Positions 1 to 7,200 of a stretch of DNA of 37,593 nucleotides are shown in pieces. The position numbers and the translations under genes are program-made. The stretch is from Caulobacter segnis. GTDB taxonomy: Bacteria; Pseudomonadota; Alphaproteobacteria; Caulobacterales; Caulobacteraceae. Under the pieces are notes generated by a model, which worked only from the letters and a program-made list of their open reading frames with translations, ran no database searches and was not told the origin of the DNA. Location: positions 1 to 37,593 of the forward strand of contig NZ_QFQZ01000046.1 in assembly GCF_003243465.1 (NCBI RefSeq), in the 5' to 3' direction. How positions within the stretch are numbered: the stretch's first letter is position 1; each line of letters opens with the position of its first letter.

Positions 1-52
1 GCCCGAGCAGATAACGCTCACGCCCGCCGTCCTCATGGAAACAACAGCCTGG

Positions 53-117
53 CGGAGCGGTCGACGAGCCGAAACGCAATCAAACCCTACGGTCACCGGG
101 TTCGCCCGGCCGCTCCG
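53..117. other. inverted repeat with UUCG hairpin, function unknown
   Basis: The arms CGGAGCGG (53-60) and CCGCTCCG (110-117) are perfect reverse complements. Immediately inside the right arm is a compact hairpin, CCGGG-TTCG-CCCGG (96-109), with a stable UUCG loop. The stretch 1-169 before the first gene holds no convincing coding region. A structured leader or terminator of a gene lying left of the window is possible. I do not recognise a known RNA family. Confidence 0.3.
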
Positions 118-169
118 TCGCCTCCCCATGACCTTCAGCGGCAAGCCGCGTGAAGCGGCGAAGTCGTGT

Positions 170-583
170 TCACTCGGTCTTCGGCGCGCGTCTCAAGCCG
201 CTCAGCAAGGCGCCAAGCAACGCGTAGGACACCACTTGATAGCCGCCGTCGATCAGCAGCAGCACGAGAGGGCCAGCCGCGTAGATGTAGTTCAGGGCCG
301 AGACGGTCGCGCCGAAGAACAGGCCGACGAACAGCCCCAGCCTGGCGCCGGCCAGCCAGCCGCGGGTCCCCAGCCGCCGCATGGCCAAGTCCAGCGCCAG
401 CAGGATCAGCAGCATGTTCACGACGCCCAGGGCCATCCGCCATTCCTGGCCGACGAAATCAGCCTCGGTCAGGCCCATGGCCTTGGCCCATACGGCGCTG
501 AACAGATTTCCGTACCAGACGACGCCGAAGATCTGCCCGGCGACGAGCGCGGCCAGAAGGCCGATCCAATTCACGGATTTCAT
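170..583 (-). CDS. DUF1761-type small integral membrane protein
   Basis: The product is a 137-residue protein with four hydrophobic segments, at about residues 5-27, 50-66, 80-100 and 108-128. The pattern matches the DUF1761 family: an N-terminal helix containing G-W-x-G-N/Y-L-F, then a short loop with an acidic stretch, then three more helices. The family has no established function. The ATG at 583 is preceded by a purine-rich GGGGGAAAG, which supports this start. The gene is divergent from metG, and the 160 bp between them must hold both promoters. The C-terminus is short and basic (R-R-A-P-K-T-E). The family call rests on overall pattern only. Confidence 0.75.
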   Translation of the reverse strand: MKSVNWIGLLAALVAGQIFGVVWYGNLFSAVWAKAMGLTEADFVGQEWRMALGVVNMLLILLALDLAMRRLGTRGWLAGARLGLFVGLFFGATVSALNYIYAAGPLVLLLIDGGYQVVSYALLGALLSGLRRAPKTE

Positions 584-743
584 GGGCTTTCCCCCGAAAG
601 CGGACCTTGCTCGGCCCCCGTGACCAAGGCTGTGCCCGATAACGATGTTCGGTCAACGGGCGAAAGCTTTCGTTTCATGGCCGGTCCTTCTATATGCGGA
701 CGCTTCTTTGCTTCGTCCGACTTGCCCGAAAGGCCGCGCCCGC
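584..743. promoter_or_regulatory. divergent promoter region DUF1761 / metG with 12-bp palindrome
   Basis: This 160-bp gap separates two divergent genes. It contains the perfect 12-bp palindrome CGAAAGCTTTCG at 661-672 and a TATATG hexamer at 691-696 that could be a -10 element for metG. No good -35 match is visible, so the promoter assignment is weak. A palindrome midway between divergent starts is a reasonable place for a shared regulator to bind. Confidence 0.3.
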
Positions 744-2453
744 ATGGCTCGCATCCTGATCACCTCGGCCCTGCCGTACATCAACGGCATCAAGCACCTG
801 GGGAATCTGGCCGGGTCGATGCTGCCGGCCGATGTCTATGCGCGCTTCCAGCGGGCCCGCGGCCACGAGACGCTCTACATCTGCGCCACCGACGAGCATG
901 GGACCCCGGCCGAACTGGCGGCCGCCGCCGCCAACCAGGACGTGGCCACCTACTGCGCCGAGCAGCACGTGCTGCAGCACGACGTGGGCCGCGCCTTTGG
1001 TCTTTCGTGGGACTGGTTCGGCCGCTCGTCCTCGCCGCAGAACCACCGCCTGACCCAGCACTTCTGCCAGGCCCTGGAAGACCACGGCCTGATCGAGGAG
1101 CGGGTCGACCAGATGGTCTATTCGGTCGACGACAAGCGCTTCCTGCCCGACCGTTACGTCGAGGGCACCTGCCCGCACTGCGGCTTCGAAAAGGCGCGCG
1201 GCGACCAGTGCGACAACTGCGGCAACCTCCTGGACCCGACCGACCTGATCAATCCGTACTCGGTGATATCGGGCTCGCGGAACATCGAGGTGCGCGACAC
1301 CAAGCACCTCTACCTGCTGCAGACCAAGATGCAGGACAAGATCCGCGCCTGGGTCGACAGCCACGCCGACTGGCCGCAACTGGCGCGTTCGATCGCCTAC
1401 AAGCACCTGGACGAGGGGCTGATCGACCGCGGCATCACCCGCGACCTCGCCTGGGGCATCCCGGTGGCCAAGGACGGGATCCCGCGTCCCGGCTTCGAGG
1501 ACAAGGTCTTCTACGTCTGGTTCGACGCCCCGATCGAGTACATCGCCGCGACCCAGGAGTGGGCGGAAGCCTCGCCAGACCGCGACTGGAAGCGCTGGTG
1601 GCGCACCGACGAGGGCGCCGATGACGTCCGCTACGTCCAGTTCATGGGCAAGGACAACGTGGCGTTCCACACGGTCAGCTTCCCGGCGACCATCCTCGGC
1701 TCGGAAGAGCCGTGGAAGAGCGTCGACATGCTCAAGGCCTTCAACTGGCTGAACTGGTACGGCGGCAAGTTCTCGACCAGCAACAAGCGCGGCGTCTTCA
1801 TGGACGCGGCCCTGGACATCCTGCCGCCCGACCTGTGGCGCTGGTACCTGACCGCGAACTCGCCGGAAGGCAGCGACACCGCCTTCACCTGGGAGCAGTT
1901 CGCCAGCGCCGTGAACCGCGACCTGGCCGACGTGCTGGGCAACTTCGTCAACCGCATCCTGAAGTTCACCGAGAGCAAGTTCGACGGCGTCGTGCCTGAA
2001 GGCGGCCAGCCGGGCCCGCTGGAGGAGAAGCTGTTCGCGGACGTGTCCGCGCGTCTCGCCGACCTTTCCGAGCAGATGGACGCCATCGAGATCCGCAAGA
2101 GCGCCCAGGCGCTGCGGGCCCTTTGGGTGGTCGGCAACGAGTACCTGCAGGAGGCCGCGCCGTGGACCGCGATCAAGACCGATCGCGACCGCGCCGCCGT
2201 CATCGTCCGCACGGCGCTCAACCTGGCGGCCCTGTACGCCAAGATCTCCGCGCCGTTCATCCCGTTCGCGGCCGAGAAGATCAGCGAGGCGTTCGGTCTG
2301 GACTTCCCGTCGGCCTGGCCGTCGAACGACGCCGCCGCCGAGCTTTCCAAGCTGACGGTCGGCCAGGCGATCACGGTTCCGGACGTCCTCTTCAAGAAGA
2401 TCGACGACGACCAGATCGCCGAATGGACGGCGCGCTTCGGCGGCGCGGAATAG
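744..2453 (+). CDS. metG: methionyl-tRNA synthetase
   Basis: This class I aminoacyl-tRNA synthetase charges initiator and elongator tRNA-Met in the cytoplasm. The protein is 569 residues. It opens with the Rossmann-fold signature and a HIGH-type motif, HLGN, at about residue 18. A zinc knuckle follows with cysteines 143, 146, 156 and 159. The KMSKS loop appears as KFSTS at 342-346. It is shorter than the 677-residue E. coli enzyme and ends after the helical anticodon-binding domain, so the C-terminal dimerisation (Trbp111-like) domain is absent. The ATG at 744 is chosen because the protein then begins at the family's usual ILITSALPY start. The MFS gene begins 1 bp after the stop, suggesting co-transcription. 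Confidence 0.97.
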   Translation: MARILITSALPYINGIKHLGNLAGSMLPADVYARFQRARGHETLYICATDEHGTPAELAAAAANQDVATYCAEQHVLQHDVGRAFGLSWDWFGRSSSPQNHRLTQHFCQALEDHGLIEERVDQMVYSVDDKRFLPDRYVEGTCPHCGFEKARGDQCDNCGNLLDPTDLINPYSVISGSRNIEVRDTKHLYLLQTKMQDKIRAWVDSHADWPQLARSIAYKHLDEGLIDRGITRDLAWGIPVAKDGIPRPGFEDKVFYVWFDAPIEYIAATQEWAEASPDRDWKRWWRTDEGADDVRYVQFMGKDNVAFHTVSFPATILGSEEPWKSVDMLKAFNWLNWYGGKFSTSNKRGVFMDAALDILPPDLWRWYLTANSPEGSDTAFTWEQFASAVNRDLADVLGNFVNRILKFTESKFDGVVPEGGQPGPLEEKLFADVSARLADLSEQMDAIEIRKSAQALRALWVVGNEYLQEAAPWTAIKTDRDRAAVIVRTALNLAALYAKISAPFIPFAAEKISEAFGLDFPSAWPSNDAAAELSKLTVGQAITVPDVLFKKIDDDQIAEWTARFGGAE

Positions 2454-2454
2454 G

Positions 2455-3672
2455 GTGACCGCGGGGGCGGACAATCAGGCCGAGGGGAGGGGTCTCCCGA
2501 CCCTCGTCCGGCTTTGCCTGTTCTACGCCTCGCTGTTCCTGGTCTCGGGCGTCAGCCTGCCGTACGCCGGCACCTTCCTGCGTGATCGCGGCATGAGCGG
2601 CGGGGCGATCGGCCTGATCCTGGCCGTGCCGCTGCTGCTCAAACCCTTCACCGGCGCGACCCTGGCGGTCTGGGCCGACGGGTTCAAACTACGGCGCACG
2701 CCGATGGTGCTGCTGCTGATCGGGGCGGGTCTCGGCTATGCGGGGCTGCTGGTCGGCAAGAGCCTGTTCTGGCTGATCCTGGCCTGGTTCGTCGGACAGA
2801 CCCTGATGTCGACCGTCTCGCCGCTGATCGACGTCATCACCCTGAGGCGGGCGCGGATCGAAGGCTTCAACTATGGGCTGGCGCGCGGCACGGGCTCCAG
2901 CGCCTTCATCGCGGCGAACCTGCTGATGGGCGTGATCCTGACCTTCGCCGCCCCGACCGTGATCGCCGCGTGGATCGTCGCCGCCTGCTTCCTTGGAGCC
3001 CTCGCGGCCGCCTGGCTGGTGCCGCCGGAACACGTCCACGCCGAGGGGGCCAAGCCGGGCAAGGCTGAGCGCTGGAAGGGCCTGGGCGACCTGATGCGCA
3101 ACCGCACCTTCGTGCTGGCGGTGGTCACCGCCGGCCTGATCCAGGGCGCGCACGCCTTCTACTACGGCTTTTCGGCCATCCTCTGGCGCAAGCAGGGCAT
3201 CCCCGAGCCGATGATCGGGGTGCTGTGGGGCGTGGGCGTCGCGGCCGAGGTCGGCTTCATGTTCTTTCTCGAGCCCTTGCGCCGTCGCTGGGGCCCCGAG
3301 CGGTTCCTGATCCTGGGCGCCCTGGCGGCGGTGATCCGCTGGACGGCCTACGCCTTCGAGCCGCCGCTCTGGGCGCTATTCCCGCTGCAGGCGCTGCACG
3401 CCCTGACCTTCGCCGCCTCGTTCCTGGCGTCGCTGCGCCTGATCGAGAAGCTGGCGCCGCCCGCCGCGGCCTCGCCGGCCCAGGCGATCAATTCGGCGCT
3501 GTCGTCGGGCTTCACCCTCGGGATCGCGACCCTGGCCGCCGGGCCGCTGTTCGACGCGCTGGGACCGTTCGGCTATCTGGCGACCGCCGGCATGGCGGGG
3601 CTGGGGCTGGTCGGCGCGATCGTCCTGGCCCGCCATTCGCGGAGCCTGTCTCACGACCGGCTACGATTTTGA
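2455..3672 (+). CDS. MFS transporter (LacY/3-phenylpropionate-permease-like)
   Basis: This 405-residue inner-membrane protein has about twelve hydrophobic segments and a longer cytoplasmic loop near residues 185-215, the usual 6+6 MFS organisation. The N-terminal half has a G-x-x-x-D/R-R-type loop between TM2 and TM3 (WADGFKLRR). The general form fits the MFS_1_like group, which includes HcaT/LacY-type proton symporters. The substrate cannot be read from sequence. The GTG start at 2455 lies one base past the metG stop, so translation is probably coupled to metG. The gene is convergent with cysNC, with a perfect inverted repeat between them. Confidence 0.85.
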   Translation: MTAGADNQAEGRGLPTLVRLCLFYASLFLVSGVSLPYAGTFLRDRGMSGGAIGLILAVPLLLKPFTGATLAVWADGFKLRRTPMVLLLIGAGLGYAGLLVGKSLFWLILAWFVGQTLMSTVSPLIDVITLRRARIEGFNYGLARGTGSSAFIAANLLMGVILTFAAPTVIAAWIVAACFLGALAAAWLVPPEHVHAEGAKPGKAERWKGLGDLMRNRTFVLAVVTAGLIQGAHAFYYGFSAILWRKQGIPEPMIGVLWGVGVAAEVGFMFFLEPLRRRWGPERFLILGALAAVIRWTAYAFEPPLWALFPLQALHALTFAASFLASLRLIEKLAPPAAASPAQAINSALSSGFTLGIATLAAGPLFDALGPFGYLATAGMAGLGLVGAIVLARHSRSLSHDRLRF

Positions 3673-3682
3673 GCCGCGAGCC

Positions 3683-3717
3683 TGGTCGCCGAAATCGTCC
3701 TCGACGTTCGGCGACCA
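3683..3717. terminator. inverted repeat between convergent genes, probable two-way terminator
   Basis: TGGTCGCCGAA (3683-3693) and TTCGGCGACCA (3707-3717) are perfect 11-bp reverse complements around a 13-nt loop. They sit in the 56-bp gap between the convergent MFS and cysNC genes. There is no T-run on either side, so it is not a canonical intrinsic terminator. Position and symmetry favour transcription termination in both directions. Confidence 0.5.
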
Positions 3718-3728
3718 TGCTCGGCGCA

Positions 3729-5636
3729 TCAGATCGTGTAGTCGATCTCTTGGCCCTCGAGCCACGCCACGATCCGCTCCGCCGCCTCGACGGGATCGAT
3801 CGCGGTGGTGTCGATCCGCAGCTCGGGATTTTCCGGCGCCTCGTAGGGACTGTCGACGCCGGTGAAGTTCTTCAGCTGGCCCGAGCGGGCCTTCTTGTAG
3901 AGACCCTTGACGTCCCGCGCCTCGGCCACGGCCAGGGGCGTGTCGACGAAGACCTCGATGAATTCGCCGGGCTCCAGGATGTCGCGCGCCAGCTGGCGCT
4001 CGGCCCGGAACGGCGAGATGAACGCCGTCAGCACGATCAGGCCGGCGTCGACCATCAGCTTGGCGACCTCGGCCACCCGGCGGATGTTCTCGACGCGGTC
4101 TTCCTCGGTGAAGCCGAGGTCCTTGTTCAGGCCATGGCGGACGTTGTCGCCGTCCAGCAGATACGTGTGGCGGCCCAGGGCGTGCAGGCGCTTTTCGACC
4201 AGGTTGGCGATCGTCGACTTGCCCGCGCCCGACAGGCCCGTCAGCCAGACCACCTGGCCGCGCTGGGCCTTCAGCGCGGCGCGCGAGGCCTTGCTGACGT
4301 CGGTGTGCTGCCAGTGAATGTTGTCGGCCCGCCGCAGGGCGAAGTTGATCATCCCCGCGCCGACCGTGCGGTTGGAGAGGCGGTCGACCAGGATGAAGCC
4401 GCCCAGCTGGCGGTTGTCGGCGTAGGGCTCGAACGGGATGGCCTGGTCGAGCGAGAGGTTGCAAATCCCGATCTCGTTCAGCTCCAGCCGCTTGGCGGCC
4501 GTGTGCTCCAGCGTGTTGACGTTCACGCGGTGCTTGATCTCGGTGACGCTGGCGCCGACCGTGCGCGCGCCCAGCTTCAGCAGGTAGGCGCGGCCCGGGG
4601 GCAGGGGCTCGTCGTCCATCCAGACGAGCGTCGCCTCGAACTGGTTGGCGACCGGCGCGGGCGCGTCGGCGGCGGCGATCACGTCGCCGCGCGAGATGTC
4701 GATCTCGTCTTCCAGAGTCAGCGTCACCGACTGGCCAGCCGCGGCGCGGTCGAGATCCCCGGGCAGGGTGACAATGCGGGCCACGCGGCTCTCGCGGCCC
4801 GACGGCAGCGCGCGGATGCGGTCGCCCGGCTTGATGGTCCCCGAGGCGATCAGGCCCGAGAAGCCCCGGAAGTCGAGGTTCGGCCGATTGACCCACTGGA
4901 CCGGCATGCGGAAAGGCTTGGCCTGGAGGTCATCCTCGACCTCGACGCTCTCAAGCCAGTCCATCAGGATCGGGCCGTCGAACCACGGCGTGGCTTCGCT
5001 GCGAGCGGCCATGTTGTCGCCGCCGAGGCCCGAGATCGGGATCGGCGTGAAGGCGGCGAGGCCGATCTGCTCGGCGAAGGCGCGGTAGTCGGCGACGATC
5101 TTGTCGAACACCGCCCGGTCCCAGCCGACCAGGTCCATCTTGTTCACCGCCAGCACGACGTTTCGAATGCCGAGCAGGGAGACGAGATAGCTGTGCCGGC
5201 GCGTCTGGGTCAGCACGCCCTTGCGGGCGTCGATCAGGATCACGGCCGCGTCGGCGGTCGAGGCGCCGGTGACCATGTTACGGGTGTACTGCTCGTGGCC
5301 GGGCGTGTCGGCGACGATGAACTTGCGCTTCTCGGTCGAGAAGAAGCGGTAGGCGACGTCGATGGTGATGCCTTGCTCGCGCTCGGCGGCCAGGCCGTCG
5401 ACCAGCAGGGCGAAATCGATCGCCCCGCCTTGCGTGCCGACCTTCTTGCTGTCGGCTTCGAGGGCGGCCAACTGGTCCTCGAAGATCATCTTGCTATCGT
5501 ACAGCAGGCGGCCGATCAGGGTGGACTTGCCGTCATCGACGCTGCCGCAGGTGATGAAGCGCAGCAGCGACTTGTGCTGGTGCTGGTGCAGATAGGCTTC
5601 GATGTCCTCGGCGATCAGGGCGGACTGGTGGGCCAT
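3729..5636 (-). CDS. cysNC: bifunctional sulfate adenylyltransferase subunit 1 / APS kinase
   Basis: This 635-residue fusion catalyses two steps of sulfate assimilation. The N-terminal half is the GTPase subunit of ATP sulfurylase (CysN). It carries the P-loop GSVDDGKST at 31-39, the G3 motif DTPGH at 110-114 and the G4 motif NKMD at 165-168, followed by EF-Tu-like beta-barrel domains to about residue 430. The C-terminal part is APS kinase (CysC), with a Walker A GLSGAGKST near residue 467, which makes PAPS. The ATG at 5634-5636 directly abuts the cysD stop, with zero spacing. A GGAAGGG ribosome site lies inside the end of cysD, so the two subunits are translationally coupled. The fused form is common in Alphaproteobacteria. 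Confidence 0.97.
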   Translation of the reverse strand: MAHQSALIAEDIEAYLHQHQHKSLLRFITCGSVDDGKSTLIGRLLYDSKMIFEDQLAALEADSKKVGTQGGAIDFALLVDGLAAEREQGITIDVAYRFFSTEKRKFIVADTPGHEQYTRNMVTGASTADAAVILIDARKGVLTQTRRHSYLVSLLGIRNVVLAVNKMDLVGWDRAVFDKIVADYRAFAEQIGLAAFTPIPISGLGGDNMAARSEATPWFDGPILMDWLESVEVEDDLQAKPFRMPVQWVNRPNLDFRGFSGLIASGTIKPGDRIRALPSGRESRVARIVTLPGDLDRAAAGQSVTLTLEDEIDISRGDVIAAADAPAPVANQFEATLVWMDDEPLPPGRAYLLKLGARTVGASVTEIKHRVNVNTLEHTAAKRLELNEIGICNLSLDQAIPFEPYADNRQLGGFILVDRLSNRTVGAGMINFALRRADNIHWQHTDVSKASRAALKAQRGQVVWLTGLSGAGKSTIANLVEKRLHALGRHTYLLDGDNVRHGLNKDLGFTEEDRVENIRRVAEVAKLMVDAGLIVLTAFISPFRAERQLARDILEPGEFIEVFVDTPLAVAEARDVKGLYKKARSGQLKNFTGVDSPYEAPENPELRIDTTAIDPVEAAERIVAWLEGQEIDYTI

Positions 5637-6560
5637 CTAGAAATACCCTTCCTGCTTCTTCTTCTCCATCGAGGCGGACTGGTCATGGTCGATGACCCGG
5701 CCCTGGCGCTCGCTGGTGGTGGTCAGCAGCATTTCCTGGATGACCTGGGGGAGGGTGGACGCCGTGCTCTCGACCGCGCCGGTCAGCGGGTAGCAGCCGA
5801 GGGTGCGGAAGCGGACGCTCTTCATCTGCGGAACTTCGCCGTCGCGCAGGCGGAAGCGCTCGTCATCGACCATGATCAGCGCGCCGTCGCGCTCGACCAC
5901 CGGCCGCTCGGCCGCGAAATACAGCGGCACGATCGGGATGTTCTCAAGATGGATGTACTGCCAGACGTCCAACTCGGTCCAATTGGAGATCGGGAACACG
6001 CGCAGGCTTTCACCGGGATGCTTGCGGGTGTTGTAGAGGTTCCAGAGTTCGGGCCTCTGGTTTTTCGGATCCCAGCGGTGCTCGGCGGTCCGGAACGAGA
6101 AGACACGCTCCTTGGCGCGGCTCTTTTCCTCGTCGCGGCGGGCCCCGCCGAAGGCCGCGTCGAAGCCGTACTTGGTCAGGGCCTGCTTGAGGCCATCGGT
6201 CTTCCAAAGGTCGGTGTGAAGCGCGCTGCCATGGTCGAACGGGTTGACGCCCCGCGCCTCCGCTTCGGGGTTCTTGTGGACGATCAGGTCGAAGCCGAAT
6301 TCCGAGGAGATGCGGTCGCGCAGGGCGTACATGTCCCGGAACTTCCAGGTCGTATCGACGTGCAACAGCGGGAAGGGCGGCTTGCTGGGAAAGAAGGCCT
6401 TGGCGGCCAGGTGCAGCATCACCGCGCTGTCCTTGCCGATCGAGTACAGCATGACCGGGCGCTCGCACTCCGAGGCGACCTCGCGCAGGATATGAATGCT
6501 TTCGGCCTCAAGCCGCTGGAGGTGCGTCAGGCGGGCCGGCGAAATCTGAGGCGTTGTCAT
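5637..6560 (-). CDS. cysD: sulfate adenylyltransferase subunit 2
   Basis: This is the catalytic PP-loop subunit of ATP sulfurylase. It forms APS from ATP and sulfate using the GTPase energy of CysN. With the ATG at 6560 the protein is 307 residues, close to the 302 of E. coli. The family start LTHLQRLEAES lies at residues 11-21, and the PP-loop SIGKDS at 40-45. The conserved central block GGARRDEEKSRAKER and the C-terminal GRVIDHDQ and K-K-x-x-GYF ending are present. A TTG at 6605 would extend it by 15 residues with no family support, so I prefer the ATG. It is the first gene of a two-gene operon with cysNC. Confidence 0.96.
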   Translation of the reverse strand: MTTPQISPARLTHLQRLEAESIHILREVASECERPVMLYSIGKDSAVMLHLAAKAFFPSKPPFPLLHVDTTWKFRDMYALRDRISSEFGFDLIVHKNPEAEARGVNPFDHGSALHTDLWKTDGLKQALTKYGFDAAFGGARRDEEKSRAKERVFSFRTAEHRWDPKNQRPELWNLYNTRKHPGESLRVFPISNWTELDVWQYIHLENIPIVPLYFAAERPVVERDGALIMVDDERFRLRDGEVPQMKSVRFRTLGCYPLTGAVESTASTLPQVIQEMLLTTTSERQGRVIDHDQSASMEKKKQEGYF

Positions 6561-6837
6561 CAGGTCCGCTGGCGGCGCTGCTGGGGTGAATTCGGTAAGG
6601 GCCAAGGCGAGGGTCCGCGAAGCGAAAGATGTCCGGGCTTCTCGTGGTCGAGAAGGGCTCCGAACCTAGGGTGCGACCTATTCCCGGCGGGCGCATCCCG
6701 CAACCGGTGGAAATCTGGAGACGCTGTCAGTTGCCTTGGCGCCGCATGCGAGAAGCCTTGGCGTTCATGACCAAACTTTCACTCGCGTTTTAGGGGAGAG
6801 TCTCGCATAACGTTGCTATCGGTTCGTGGGGCGGGCT
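6561..6837. promoter_or_regulatory. divergent intergenic region, cysD / small ORF
   Basis: This 277-bp gap must contain the cysD promoter on the minus strand and the start region of the plus-strand cluster. An A/T-richer stretch at 6765-6815 is the likeliest promoter area. I could not assign confident -35/-10 elements or an operator. Confidence 0.3.
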
Positions 6838-7047
6838 ATGGCCTTCTTAGCGGAAATCTTGGCGGTGGCGGTCGTGTGGCTGTCCTCCTTTGCGCTGTGC
6901 CAGTTTGGCGTGGCGACGGAGACACGCGGCCACAAGGCCGATCGCGCGCACGCCGGGAAGACCGTCGCCCGGTCTCCGCGCGCCGAGGCCGCGAAGCCGC
7001 AATCGCCGGCGGCCGCGCCGCCTCAGGTCGGATCCAGGCGCGTCTAG
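6838..7047 (+). CDS. small membrane-anchored hypothetical protein
   Basis: This is a 69-residue ORF. One N-terminal hydrophobic segment (about residues 3-25, FLAEILAVAVVWLSSFALC) is followed by a polar tail rich in K, R, A and P. The ATG at 6838 is preceded by GGGGCGGG at good spacing, which decides it over a GTG at 6826. I recognise no family. It is read in the same direction as tipN with a 153-bp gap. It could be a single-pass membrane protein or an exported peptide, since an alternative signal-peptide cleavage is possible. Codon bias agrees with a real gene, but the ORF is short. Confidence 0.5.
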   Translation: MAFLAEILAVAVVWLSSFALCQFGVATETRGHKADRAHAGKTVARSPRAEAAKPQSPAAAPPQVGSRRV

Positions 7048-7200
7048 CCCGCGATCCGGCGTCGCACCGGGGCGAACCCAACCAAAGTCGCTTTTCGTCA
7101 AGGCTTTTCACCGTTAGGTTCATCCGACACGCGAAGGAGGGGCCGGCGCGCGAAGGCTGTCTCAGCGCCCCCCGCCAACGCCCTGGGACACCGGCTGTGT

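Noticed and set aside
1..36. Possible minus-strand gene start (ATG at 36, reading M-R-T-A-G-V) running off the left edge
   Set aside because: Only 12 codons are visible and no ribosome site precedes the ATG.
3225..6770. 1,181-codon plus-strand open frame over cysNC and cysD
   Set aside because: It is the antisense frame of two clear sulfate-activation genes and shows no family motif.
7048..7200. CtrA-type (TTAA-N7-TTAA) site upstream of tipN
   Set aside because: I looked for it because tipN is linked to the cell cycle, but no such pair is present in this gap.
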